DNA of 64,000 bases, from assembly GCF_000472385.1 (NCBI RefSeq), contig NZ_AWZU01000019.1, positions 80,499 to 144,498 of the forward strand, written 5' to 3'. Position 1 is the stretch's first letter. Each line of letters opens with the position of its first letter. Made by a program: the position numbers and the translations under genes. Below the pieces are notes generated by a model. The model did not search any database. It was not told where the DNA came from and worked only from the letters and a program-made list of their open reading frames with translations. Below, one piece after another: positions 17,616 to 26,160 of the stretch. The stretch is from Bradyrhizobium sp. ARR65 (GTDB lineage: Bacteria > Pseudomonadota > Alphaproteobacteria > Rhizobiales > Xanthobacteraceae).

Positions 17616-20600
17616 TCAGTTGTTCGGCGGGAGCTCGATCGAGTTCTGCTGCTTGCCGGTGTTGAATTCCATGATCTTGCGCGTCACGCCCGGAAAGATC
17701 GCCGAGATCGGGTTGATGCGTACCACCGGCGCGCCCGGCGTGCCGACGACCTCATAGGTGACGCCGAACAGCCCCTCATTGCTGCCGCCGCCGAGAAAGA
17801 GACCGAGCACCGGAATCTGACCGAACATGTTGTTCAGCCCATAGAGTGGCACGAACGTGCCGCTCATACGGACCTGATTGGCGACGTAGTCGATGCTGCC
17901 TTCGATGGTTGCACCCACCGTCGGCCCCTTTACCACGCCTTCGCGCACGCTGAGCTGTCCGTTGTGTCGCGTAAACTCCGCACGCAGCCGCGAGAACGAC
18001 ACGCCGTTCTGCACGCCGGGACCGCCGGCCACGACGCGATCAAGCGCGGCCTCACCCTTCACCGTGAAGTCGCGAACATTCATCAGGCCTTCCCTGGCGG
18101 ATGGTTCGACCGTCGGCGGATCCATGGCCAGCGCGAGCTGCCCACCGATCATCTTGGAATAGACGTCGCTGAAGCGGAAGAAGGCGCCGGCATCGTTGGT
18201 CTCGAGGTAGATGACGTCGCGTCCAACGCCCTGCCCACGCGGCTTCAGCTCGGCGCTCAAAGGAGTGTCGCGGCCGATCTTGCCGCTCAGCGCAAAACTC
18301 TTGATCAGACCGTTCCGCCGGGAGAACTTCAGGTCGATGTTGCGCATCGCCTCGCCGTTATAGCCTGCAACCGCACCGAGCTTGAGATCGACGTCAAGGT
18401 CGATGCTCTTGAGCTTGCTCTTGCTCTCTTCCTTGGTCGTGCCCGAGATCGCCGATTTCAGGAAGCCGCGGCCATCGAATACATCGCCGCGCATGGTCAC
18501 CTTCACGACGCCGTCCGGACCGCGCTCGGCGCGCAGCGAGGTCTTGTCGCCCTCGGAGGGCGAATAGGTCGGGAAGTTGGCGTTCACCAGATCGCCGTTC
18601 TGGTCCACTTCCAGCGATCCCTTGATCGAGGCGCCACCGGCTGCGATCTCGATGTCCTCGAAACGAGTCGATTGGGACTTCGGGATCACGTTGAAGGTGG
18701 CCTTGCCGGATTTTCCGGTCGCCTTGACCCAGCCCGGCAGCACGTTGTCGAGTTTCAGCGCAGTGAGATCGGCCTCAACCGCGAGCTTGCTGTCATGGTC
18801 GGGACCGCCGATCTTGCCTGTCAGCTTGATCGGGACGGCGCCGCTCACACCAGGACCGAGGTCGAGACCCAGCCGCGTGCGGCTCGCATCATCCAACGTC
18901 GCCTGCAATTTGATATCTGCGTCGCCGTCGATCGGCTTGCGGTAGTCCAGCGTCGCCGCCTGGCCGTTGATCTTGACGTCGCCCTTGACCTGATAGCCCT
19001 GGTTGTTGGCGACGATCTTCAGTGTGTTGGCCTCCAGCTTCTGGCCCATCACCAGCTTGTCGGCGGCAAATCCGTTCAAATCGGCGCTCACGGCATAGGT
19101 CGTGTCGTCGGCCGTCAGTTCACCCTTCACCGGCATGCCTAAATTGATGAGCGCGGAGAACGTTCCCTTGCTGGCATTCGGATCTACCTGTGTTGCGGAC
19201 AGGTCGCTGAGCCGATCGGAGGCGAGAATCTCGGCCGCAGCAGGAACCGGTCCGTCTACCTTCATTCTGACTCGCGCCGGCGGCGGCTTCGGATGCGTGT
19301 CGGGGACCTCGAAGACAAAATCAGAAATGTTGATCCTTCGGCCGCCCGGCGTGTCGGCGCTCGCCTGTCCGATCGTCACGGTCGCTGTGCGGCCGGTCAC
19401 ACGCGCCTTCAAATCGGCATCATGCACCGACGGCAACCCGTCCACCGGATGTACGGTCACGCCGCTCGCCACGATGTTGATGGAGAGGCCGTCGTCGGGA
19501 ATCGGCGGCCCCTTGCGTGGCAGGTTTTTCACCAAGGTGTTGACGCCGATCTCGATGCGCTGAACCGAGCCGCGCTCGATGCGCTCGATCACCCATTCGC
19601 GCACCTCCGGCACGATCAGCGCCGGCCAGATGCGCTTCAAGGCGGAAGCCGACATCGGCGTCGCGGCGAAGCCGAGCTTGAGCAGCGGCTCGCCGGAATA
19701 GTCGATACTGCCGCTGCCGGCGATGCCGATCTCCCCGTTGCTGAGATCGGCCTGGGTCAGCAACACCTGCTTCCTTTCGGTATCGAAGCGAAATCCGATC
19801 GAGATGCGGTTGAAGATCAGCGGCGGTTCGCTGTCGATACCGCCGAGCAGGATGGTGCCGCCGGAAAGGCCGAGCTGCCAGTCGTTGTCGTTGCCGTTGG
19901 GCGGCTCCAGATGCGCCAAAAGGGTAATCCGGTTCTCGCCGGCAACGATCTTGAGCGGTGCGACCAGCACGCGCCGCCCGGCGTCCCACTCGACGCTCAT
20001 TTCCGCCGAGTCGATCGCCATCGGATAATCGGGCGTGTCGGTGTCGATGATGGTGCCGCTGCCGACGACGATCTTGCCCCGGAAATAGGTCGGCAGGCCA
20101 TCTCGTCCCAGTTCGCCCTTCAGCTCGCCGCTGAGCGGCAAGTCCGCGTTGTAGGTCAGGTCTTTCAGGCGCAGCGCCAGAAGGATGTTGCTGGTCGAGA
20201 CCTTGTCGGCGCGGATGTCGACGCTGCGCACACCATTCTCGGCAGCGCCGACGGTGACACCCAGCGACCATGGATGCGCGCCCCCCTCGCCGAGGCTGAG
20301 GGCCACGCCACCACCGCTTGGCCGCCGCAGGCTCAGGCTGATGTTCTCGAAATTCCACTTGTTGCCGCGCTGCTGGTCGTCGACCACCAGGCTGCCGTTC
20401 TTCAAGCCAATCTCGTTGAGGTTTTGGCCGTCCAGCCCCGTGAGGCTGAGGCTGTCGAGCCAATCGAGGCCGGCGAGCAAACCGCTATTGCTTGAGGGCG
20501 CGGCGGCCGATGGTGGGGGCGACGATGCCGCGGGCGCCGGAGTGCCGGTGGGCGGCGCGGCGAGAGATGAAGATGGCTGCACCGCCAATCCCGCCCCGTC

Positions 20601-21251
20601 TTTGGGCCGCGCTGTAACGCCGGTCGCGAGCGGCTTTGCAGTGTCGCCGGCAGAGACGGTGACATAACCATCCGGCGTGATGCGCACCGAAAGCACGGCA
20701 TCGACCAGATTGAGGCTCTCGGCGCGAAGTTGCCCCATCAGCAGCGCTGCGCCGGACAACTTGACCTCCGCTTTCGGCGCGCTCGCCACGACCGCATGGT
20801 CGCGATCGCGGACGATGATATCGCGGATTCGCACGGCGATCCGTACCCGTCCCGCCCGCTCGATCTGCGTGCCGCCGACTTCGACCGTGTTGCCGTTGCC
20901 GATATTGTCCTCGATCGCCGCAGCAAGCCACGGCGTCGCCATGTCGAGATTGATCGGTCCCGCCCCGAGCCGCCACCACAGGGCGCCGAAGCATCCGGCA
21001 AAAATGACGATCAGCGACGCGATGGTGATCGCGAGCCGTCGCACCCAACGTTCGCCGGCAAGCCAGCGCCGGACTGCAGCCAGACGGTGGAACCCCGGGC
21101 GGGAACGGGACAGCAGCCGCCGCGCACGGTGGCCGGCTGCCTCCTCGTGCTCCTGATTCCAATCCTGCTCGTCCCAATGCACCTGTTGCACGGCAGCGGC
21201 AGGCGGACTGGAGCCTTGGTGAGGCCCCTGGGGCGACGTATTCCTTGCCAT
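17616..21251 (-). CDS. AsmA-like / DUF3971 (YhdP-type) large envelope protein
   Basis: The product is about 1,211 residues: a polar cytoplasmic N-terminus, one membrane helix (about residues 72-92, ITIASLIVIFAGCFGALWW), and a very long beta-rich periplasmic part. The C-terminal end YEVVGTPGAPVVRINPISAIFPGVTRKIMEF is typical of the AsmA/TamB/YhdP group, now viewed as bridge-like proteins that help move lipids across the periplasm. A low-complexity Pro/Ala/Ser segment lies around residues 230-260. I chose ATG 21251 (MARNTSPQG); in-frame ATGs at 21335 and 21371 would add 28 or 40 residues without a clearly better ribosome site. The function here is inferred from the family. Confidence 0.87.
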   Translation of the reverse strand: MARNTSPQGPHQGSSPPAAAVQQVHWDEQDWNQEHEEAAGHRARRLLSRSRPGFHRLAAVRRWLAGERWVRRLAITIASLIVIFAGCFGALWWRLGAGPINLDMATPWLAAAIEDNIGNGNTVEVGGTQIERAGRVRIAVRIRDIIVRDRDHAVVASAPKAEVKLSGAALLMGQLRAESLNLVDAVLSVRITPDGYVTVSAGDTAKPLATGVTARPKDGAGLAVQPSSSLAAPPTGTPAPAASSPPPSAAAPSSNSGLLAGLDWLDSLSLTGLDGQNLNEIGLKNGSLVVDDQQRGNKWNFENISLSLRRPSGGGVALSLGEGGAHPWSLGVTVGAAENGVRSVDIRADKVSTSNILLALRLKDLTYNADLPLSGELKGELGRDGLPTYFRGKIVVGSGTIIDTDTPDYPMAIDSAEMSVEWDAGRRVLVAPLKIVAGENRITLLAHLEPPNGNDNDWQLGLSGGTILLGGIDSEPPLIFNRISIGFRFDTERKQVLLTQADLSNGEIGIAGSGSIDYSGEPLLKLGFAATPMSASALKRIWPALIVPEVREWVIERIERGSVQRIEIGVNTLVKNLPRKGPPIPDDGLSINIVASGVTVHPVDGLPSVHDADLKARVTGRTATVTIGQASADTPGGRRINISDFVFEVPDTHPKPPPARVRMKVDGPVPAAAEILASDRLSDLSATQVDPNASKGTFSALINLGMPVKGELTADDTTYAVSADLNGFAADKLVMGQKLEANTLKIVANNQGYQVKGDVKINGQAATLDYRKPIDGDADIKLQATLDDASRTRLGLDLGPGVSGAVPIKLTGKIGGPDHDSKLAVEADLTALKLDNVLPGWVKATGKSGKATFNVIPKSQSTRFEDIEIAAGGASIKGSLEVDQNGDLVNANFPTYSPSEGDKTSLRAERGPDGVVKVTMRGDVFDGRGFLKSAISGTTKEESKSKLKSIDLDVDLKLGAVAGYNGEAMRNIDLKFSRRNGLIKSFALSGKIGRDTPLSAELKPRGQGVGRDVIYLETNDAGAFFRFSDVYSKMIGGQLALAMDPPTVEPSAREGLMNVRDFTVKGEAALDRVVAGGPGVQNGVSFSRLRAEFTRHNGQLSVREGVVKGPTVGATIEGSIDYVANQVRMSGTFVPLYGLNNMFGQIPVLGLFLGGGSNEGLFGVTYEVVGTPGAPVVRINPISAIFPGVTRKIMEFNTGKQQNSIELPPNN

Positions 21252-21538
21252 TGCCTCTCGGTAGCGGCGTTCACTGGAGGATTGATCGCCGGCACGGCAC
21301 CCGTCGACAGGTAACGAGCGCTCCTGTGCCGGCATGGCCGCCAATCCTCGATTAATCCGGTTGCTCGTCATCAGGGGCCAATCGGCTCAGCAACAAGCAG
21401 ACGGTGGATGCCTCGAATTCCTTGTAACCATACTCCGGGGCCGTCAGACTTGCCCAGCCAAAGGCGCGATTCCGGTTCGCCGGGCAAGACCCGTAATGAC
21501 GTATGATTGATCCGCCGAAAGCGACGAAAGGAAGGCGT

Positions 21539-22237
21539 ATGTCCAAGAAATCGCGCAAGAAATCCCTCAAATCGTCGACCCGAGCCAAGACGGGCACGAA
21601 AAGGTCGGCCCCAGCGAGAGCAAAGTCCGGGAAAACACGGAGCCTTCCGGCCGCGAAATCAACGAAGAACGCAGTCTCCGGACCATCGCCGAAGTCCGCA
21701 TCGAAACCATCAAGCGCTCCAAAGGCCAACACCCCAGCGGTTGCAAAAGCCGAATCGGCGGCAGGCAAATCGCCGCAACTGGCGGAAGGTGCCAAGGCTC
21801 CTCCCTTCCGCCTGCCGCGCGACGGCGGTGAGGTGGTGTCCCTCTCCGACTTCGCGGGGCAGAAGCTGGTGCTGTTCTTCTATCCGCGCGCTAACACTCC
21901 GGGCTGCACCAAGGAGGCCATCGATTTCACGCGGCTGTCGCAAGCCTTTGCCGAGAGCGGAACCGCGGTGCTTGGGGTCTCGGCAGACAAACCCAAGGCG
22001 CAAGAGGCGTTCCGCGACAAGCATAAGCTGAATGTTCCGCTCATCTCCGATGAGAAGCACGAGATGCTGGAGGCCTATGGGGCCTGGGGCGAAAAATCCC
22101 TGTACGGGCGGACGTTCATGGGAATCATCCGCACCACCGTTCTGATCGGCGGCGATGGGCGCATCAAACGGATCTGGCGTCACGTGAAGGTCGACGGCCA
22201 CGCCGACGAGGTGCTTGCGGCCGCGCGCGCCGCTTAG
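21539..22237 (+). CDS. bcp: Bcp-type peroxiredoxin with basic N-terminal extension, single cysteine
   Basis: The 232-residue protein has a 65-70 residue Lys/Ser/Ala-rich extension followed by a thioredoxin-fold Bcp/PrxQ domain. The peroxidatic cysteine is in ANTPGCTKEAIDF. The position five residues later, where E. coli Bcp has its resolving cysteine, is isoleucine, and the whole protein has no other cysteine, so it should work by a 1-Cys mechanism with an external reductant. It reduces peroxides in this family. AAGGAAGG lies three bases before ATG 21539, favouring this start over the upstream ATG at 21503. Confidence 0.92.
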   Translation: MSKKSRKKSLKSSTRAKTGTKRSAPARAKSGKTRSLPAAKSTKNAVSGPSPKSASKPSSAPKANTPAVAKAESAAGKSPQLAEGAKAPPFRLPRDGGEVVSLSDFAGQKLVLFFYPRANTPGCTKEAIDFTRLSQAFAESGTAVLGVSADKPKAQEAFRDKHKLNVPLISDEKHEMLEAYGAWGEKSLYGRTFMGIIRTTVLIGGDGRIKRIWRHVKVDGHADEVLAAARAA

Positions 22238-22337
22238 CGGCCGGAACCCATTTCCCAAAAATTAACCATGGCCAGGTCAAATCGCTCCTGCAAGTTTAGC
22301 CGTACGGAATCGCCTTCCGACCGGCGCGGGAGTGCTG

Positions 22338-23699
22338 ATGACGTACCGGTCAGGTCAATATTCCGGGTATCCCCAACACCATCCTCATGACCATGGCCGG
22401 AGCTTCGTCCGCCGGCCATCGCCTGGCGGTGCGCCGTCGCCGGCCTCGAAACGGGACAGCGAAAACGGCTACACCATCCTGCACGCCGGCAAGCAAGTGC
22501 GGTTCGGGCCCGTCGCGTTCTGGATCGTGGTCGGCACCATCACCCTGCTCGGCCTATGGTCGGCCGCAACCGCGACGTATTTCGCCTTTCGCGACGACGT
22601 CCTCACGCGGCTGATCGCGCGTCAGACCGAGATGCAGAACGCCTATGAGGACCGCATCGCCGAACTGCGCGCCAAGGTCGACCGCACCACCAGCCGGCAA
22701 TTGCTGGATCAGGAACAATTCGACCGGAAGCTCGATCAGATCATGCGTCGGCAGACGGCCCTTGAGGCGCGTGCAACCGCGCTCGGCGCCATCCCCGATG
22801 TTACCGGCTCGATCAAGCCGCCGGCGCGTGCCGGCCTCCCCGCCGAGACGGGCACCGGGACGCCCAAGCCGTCGCCGATCAGCGATACTGTGATTTTCGT
22901 GGCGCCGCCGGACCGCGAAGCGCGGCTGGAATCGCGCGCGCCGGTCGCCGCGAGCTCTCCGCCAAGCCAGTTTGCGAAAGTCCAGGGCGTGGACAATGTG
23001 CTGGTCCGCCTGGAGCAATCGCTTGACCGGGTGGAGAACCGGCAGATGGCGGCGCTCGATACTTATCAAGACAGCATCGAATCGCGCCTGCGCCGCATGC
23101 GCGGCGTCATCACCGATCTCGGACTCAACATGGCGCAGCTCGAGGCTGCAGCCCCGCGCGCCCCGATGGGCGGGCCCTTCGTTCCCGTCAAGCTTTCGCC
23201 CAATGCCGGCGTTTTCGAGCGCCAGCTCTATCGCATCAATATCGGCCGCGCGCAGATGGAACGGCTGACCCGGACGTTGTCGCTCGTGCCCTATCGGAAG
23301 CCTGTCATCGGCGAGGTCGAATTCACCTCAGGCTTCGGTGTACGCGTCGATCCGTTCCTGGGCCGGCCCGCGATGCACACCGGCCTCGACTTCCGGGCCC
23401 AGATGGGCGATCCGGTGCGCGCCACCGCCAACGGCAAAGTGGTCTCGGCCGGCTGGGCCGGCGGCTATGGCCGCATGGTCGAGATCGATCATGGCAACGG
23501 ACTGTCCACCCGCTACGGCCACCTGTCGGAAATCAACGTCAAGGTCGGCCAATACGTGAAGATTGGAGAGGTGATCGGCGAAGTGGGCTCGACCGGCCGC
23601 TCGACCGGTCCGCATCTGCATTATGAAACACGGATCGACGGAGAAGCTGTCGACCCGCAGAAATTCCTGCGCGCCGGCGTGCGGCTCGCGGCAGGCTGA
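22338..23699 (+). CDS. M23 family metallopeptidase (membrane-anchored, coiled coil)
   Basis: The 453-residue protein has a short cytoplasmic segment, a signal-anchor helix (about residues 45-70), a coiled coil (about 85-145), a Pro-rich linker and a LytM/M23 domain from about residue 325. Zinc-site motifs are MHTGLDFRA, RYGHLSE and GPHLHYE, all intact, so it should be an active peptidoglycan endopeptidase rather than a degenerate EnvC-type activator. GGGAG lies five bases before ATG 22338. It converges on the DUF5666 gene after 61 bp. Confidence 0.93.
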   Translation: MTYRSGQYSGYPQHHPHDHGRSFVRRPSPGGAPSPASKRDSENGYTILHAGKQVRFGPVAFWIVVGTITLLGLWSAATATYFAFRDDVLTRLIARQTEMQNAYEDRIAELRAKVDRTTSRQLLDQEQFDRKLDQIMRRQTALEARATALGAIPDVTGSIKPPARAGLPAETGTGTPKPSPISDTVIFVAPPDREARLESRAPVAASSPPSQFAKVQGVDNVLVRLEQSLDRVENRQMAALDTYQDSIESRLRRMRGVITDLGLNMAQLEAAAPRAPMGGPFVPVKLSPNAGVFERQLYRINIGRAQMERLTRTLSLVPYRKPVIGEVEFTSGFGVRVDPFLGRPAMHTGLDFRAQMGDPVRATANGKVVSAGWAGGYGRMVEIDHGNGLSTRYGHLSEINVKVGQYVKIGEVIGEVGSTGRSTGPHLHYETRIDGEAVDPQKFLRAGVRLAAG

Positions 23700-23760
23700 C
23701 GCCACCTTCACATCTAGTCTCGATCGGATCGCGGCCAGTGCCGTGGGGTCGCGGCACCGG

Positions 23761-24999
23761 CTAATGCCGGCCGCCGCCAAATCCACCGGGGCCGCCTCCG
23801 AATCCGCCGGGACCGGGGCCCCCACCGGGAAGCGGACCACCCGGGCCGCCGCCGGGAGGCCCTAAATCTCCCGGCCCCGGCGGCATACCGCCAGGAGCAG
23901 GAGCAGGACCAGGACCAGACGGGCCACCCGGCCCGATGGCTTGCCCATGACCACCCGGGCCCCCGGGACCGCCAGGCGGATAGCCGGAGCCGTGGGGCCC
24001 ACCGCCAGGACCGGACATCGGACCCTGAACGCCGCCGGGACCGCGCGGGCCTTGCATCGACGCTCCCGGGAAACTGCTGACAGACTGGACGGATTCGACC
24101 CGCAGGCCGCCCGAACTGTCGCGTACGGCGCTCACGACGACGCGCGCTTCGCCCGACGTCGGCGAAAAGCGCGACACGTCCCGCGCCACATAGCCCGAGC
24201 CCAATTCCAGATCCGAGCCCGAGCGCCGGACATAGGCCTCGATCAGCAGGCGGCTGGCTCCGGCGAGATCGGAAAGATCATCCGCACGCGCGCGAGAGAC
24301 CTGCATGACACCCTGCGCGAGATGGCCCTCGGCCTGAACGCGCCGCCCAACCAGCGCGGCGTTCACGCCGTTCACGCGCAGTCCGCCAATCCGCAGTTCC
24401 CCGCGCTCCCGTTCAAGCAGGCCCGCGACGCGTGTCGCGTTATCGCGGCGCGGTTCGATCAGGCTTGCGACAACCGCCCCGTCGGTGCGGCGCAGCCCGA
24501 AGACCGCGACATGCGTCCCGGCCCGACGCCAGCTTTCACTGCCGGCCGAGATCACCCGCTGGCCGAGCACCGTCAATTCGCCGGCTCTCACATTCTCGAT
24601 CGGTCCAACGACCTCGCTGACTGCGTCGATGCCGCGCGTGGTCAACGTGCCATCGGCCCTGCGTTGGGCGACCACGCGCGCGACCTGTCCGATCCGCAGC
24701 GCCTTCGCAGATGCCGCCGCCCCATCGATCCGCACCGGCACGTTGGGATCGTAGCTGATGCGCTCGCCATTGACGTAAATGCTCCCGAAACGCTGGATCA
24801 CGCCGACGATGCCGGTGCCACCGATGCCATGATCACCGCCGGTTATTCCGGTGCCGCCGATCCCGTGATCTCCATTGATGCCGGTCCCGCCGATGCCATG
24901 GTCGCCGCCGCGACGGTTCTGCGCCCAAGCGGACGACGATCCTGCGAGCCAAAGTCCCGCGAGCAGAGACCTGCGCGAAATGACCGGCCATTTCGTCAC
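23761..24999 (-). CDS. DUF5666-containing exported Gly/Pro-rich protein
   Basis: The 412-residue protein starts with a twin-Arg-containing signal peptide (SRRSLLAGLWLAGSSSAWAQ), then three tandem copies of DHGIGGTGI (about residues 33-65). A central part of about 220 residues made of repeated beta-rich DUF5666 units (VNGERISYDPNVPVRIDG, VLGQRVISAG, IGGLRVNGVNAALVG) follows. The last 95 residues are almost only Gly and Pro, collagen-like. The function is unknown; extracytoplasmic location is likely. Its start overlaps the DUF6502 stop by four bases, so the two are co-translated, a pairing I recognise from other proteobacteria. Confidence 0.85.
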   Translation of the reverse strand: MTKWPVISRRSLLAGLWLAGSSSAWAQNRRGGDHGIGGTGINGDHGIGGTGITGGDHGIGGTGIVGVIQRFGSIYVNGERISYDPNVPVRIDGAAASAKALRIGQVARVVAQRRADGTLTTRGIDAVSEVVGPIENVRAGELTVLGQRVISAGSESWRRAGTHVAVFGLRRTDGAVVASLIEPRRDNATRVAGLLERERGELRIGGLRVNGVNAALVGRRVQAEGHLAQGVMQVSRARADDLSDLAGASRLLIEAYVRRSGSDLELGSGYVARDVSRFSPTSGEARVVVSAVRDSSGGLRVESVQSVSSFPGASMQGPRGPGGVQGPMSGPGGGPHGSGYPPGGPGGPGGHGQAIGPGGPSGPGPAPAPGGMPPGPGDLGPPGGGPGGPLPGGGPGPGGFGGGPGGFGGGRH

Positions 25000-25868
25000 G
25001 ACTGGTCGCCTTCGCCCGGCTCTTCGCCGCCGCCATCCGGATCTTCGCGATAGACGTAGACGCCGAAATTCCAGCGGCTGTTGCCGCCCTTGTCCTTGGC
25101 GAGGGCGCGATTGGCTTCCCGGTTGGCGGTCTTCAGCGCCTCCATCGCAAGCTCGCGCGAGCGCGCTTCCAGCCGTTTCGCCAGCTTGGGCGAAAGACCG
25201 TCATAGTGCACCGCACGCTCCATGAAGGGCGGCGCCGCGGACGAAACGTTCTCCGCGGCCGCCGCGATATGGTCATGCAGGTTGCGGCCAAGATAATGCC
25301 ACTTGCGATCGTCCTCGCCGCGCGGCACGAAAGCGGTCTCTACCAAGACGATCTCGTCATTGTCGTTGATGGTGACGAGCTTGCGGTCCAGCCATTCATC
25401 AAGCACCGCGCGCGGACGCACATCCTTGGTGATCGAACCGACCAGCGATTCGAATGACGGCGCATCGCCCGCCGCCGTGCGCGGCAACGGCAGCGGCTCG
25501 CCCTTGGCATCGGTGAACTCGGGTGCCGCGAGCCAGCGCGCGATGATCGCGCTGGTGCGTGACAGCGTTGCCGGCGTCTCGTTCACCGGCGCGCCGGCCC
25601 CGCGCAGCCGCGCGACCTCCTTGCGGTGAATGCCGGTGAGCAGGCTGACGCGGCTGTCGGTCTGCTCCTTTCCCTCGAGCGCAAAATCGTGCTCGGCGAC
25701 GTTGACGAACAGCTCACGCAAGAGCTGCGCCAGCGCCGGAAACGTCATGCCGCTGCGAATGCAGAGCCGGACCAAGGGACGCAGCAGGCGCGCGAGCGGT
25801 GCGTGCAGCTTCGACGCGGCGATCGGTTGATGCGAGGCCGGCTTCGAGATCCGGGATTTGGCATTCAT
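24996..25868 (-). CDS. DUF6502 family protein, possible winged-helix regulator
   Basis: The 290-residue soluble protein matches DUF6502: APLARLLRPLVRLCIRSGMTFPALAQLLRELFV near the start, then DSRVSLLTGIHRKEVARL, which reads like a recognition-helix segment of a winged helix (about residues 70-87), and a C-terminal NFGVYVY. No enzymatic motif is seen. ATG 25868 gives the family-like start MNAKSRI; an earlier in-frame ATG at 25970 would run through the control region. A perfect dyad lies 25-41 bases upstream, consistent with autoregulation (inference). It overlaps the DUF5666 gene downstream. Confidence 0.82.
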   Translation of the reverse strand: MNAKSRISKPASHQPIAASKLHAPLARLLRPLVRLCIRSGMTFPALAQLLRELFVNVAEHDFALEGKEQTDSRVSLLTGIHRKEVARLRGAGAPVNETPATLSRTSAIIARWLAAPEFTDAKGEPLPLPRTAAGDAPSFESLVGSITKDVRPRAVLDEWLDRKLVTINDNDEIVLVETAFVPRGEDDRKWHYLGRNLHDHIAAAAENVSSAAPPFMERAVHYDGLSPKLAKRLEARSRELAMEALKTANREANRALAKDKGGNSRWNFGVYVYREDPDGGGEEPGEGDQS

Positions 25869-25892
25869 GGCGAAACTGTAGCGATCCCTTTC

Positions 25893-25909
25893 GTGGGATA
25901 CAATCCCAC
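25893..25909. promoter_or_regulatory. Dyad operator 1 (DUF6502 side)
   Basis: GTGGGAT at 25893-25899 and ATCCCAC at 25903-25909 are perfect inverted arms with a three-base spacer. The dyad lies between the DUF6502 start and the rightward promoter. A second 17-bp dyad of the same 7-3-7 layout is 39 bp away (centre to centre). Two equal dyads in a divergent control region strongly suggest binding of one dimeric regulator at both. Confidence 0.65.
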
Positions 25910-25926
25910 TTTTTTCGCGAACTTGG

Positions 25927-25955
25927 TTGACGTGTGAATTTTTCCCACATATACG
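25927..25955 (+). promoter_or_regulatory. Rightward promoter with dyad operator 2
   Basis: TTGACG (25927-25932) and TATACG (25950-25955) are separated by exactly 17 bases, a good sigma70-type promoter. The dyad GTGTGAA (25932-25938), three T, TTCCCAC (25942-25948) fills the spacer; its arms pair at six of seven positions and share the GTGNGA/TCCCAC pattern of dyad 1. Transcription would start near 25962, 23 bases before the 52-codon gene. Occupation of the dyad should block this promoter. Confidence 0.65.
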
Positions 25956-25984
25956 ATGCCCATCAACCACGGGGAACCCGACGC

Positions 25985-26143
25985 ATGCCTCGTCACGACA
26001 CCGCTCACTCTCCCAAAGCAGCAGAAAGTGGTTCCACCCGACGCGGCACGGTCGTCGAGGTCATGCTCTCCATCATCGTGCTCGGCGCGCTTCTGATGTT
26101 CGCGCTTGCCCTGCCCTATCTTGCCGGCTGTCTGATCGGTTGA
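25985..26143 (+). CDS. Small 52-residue single-helix membrane protein
   Basis: ATG 25985 starts a 52-codon frame ending at TGA 26141-26143. The first 20 residues are polar and basic (MPRHDTAHSPKAAESG), followed by one hydrophobic helix (about 22-50: VVEVMLSIIVLGALLMFALAL). GGGGAA lies eight bases upstream, and the frame is the first one after the rightward promoter. It ends 17 bases before the glycosyltransferase-permease gene. No family is recognised; it could be a small accessory subunit of the export system, or only a leader gene. Confidence 0.6.
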   Translation: MPRHDTAHSPKAAESGSTRRGTVVEVMLSIIVLGALLMFALALPYLAGCLIG

Positions 26144-26160
26144 GCGGCGCGAGCTCTATC

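Noticed and set aside
17547..19142. 531-codon frame antisense to the AsmA-like gene
   Set aside because: Arg/Asp/His-rich composition typical of the opposite strand of a real high-GC gene; no family signature.
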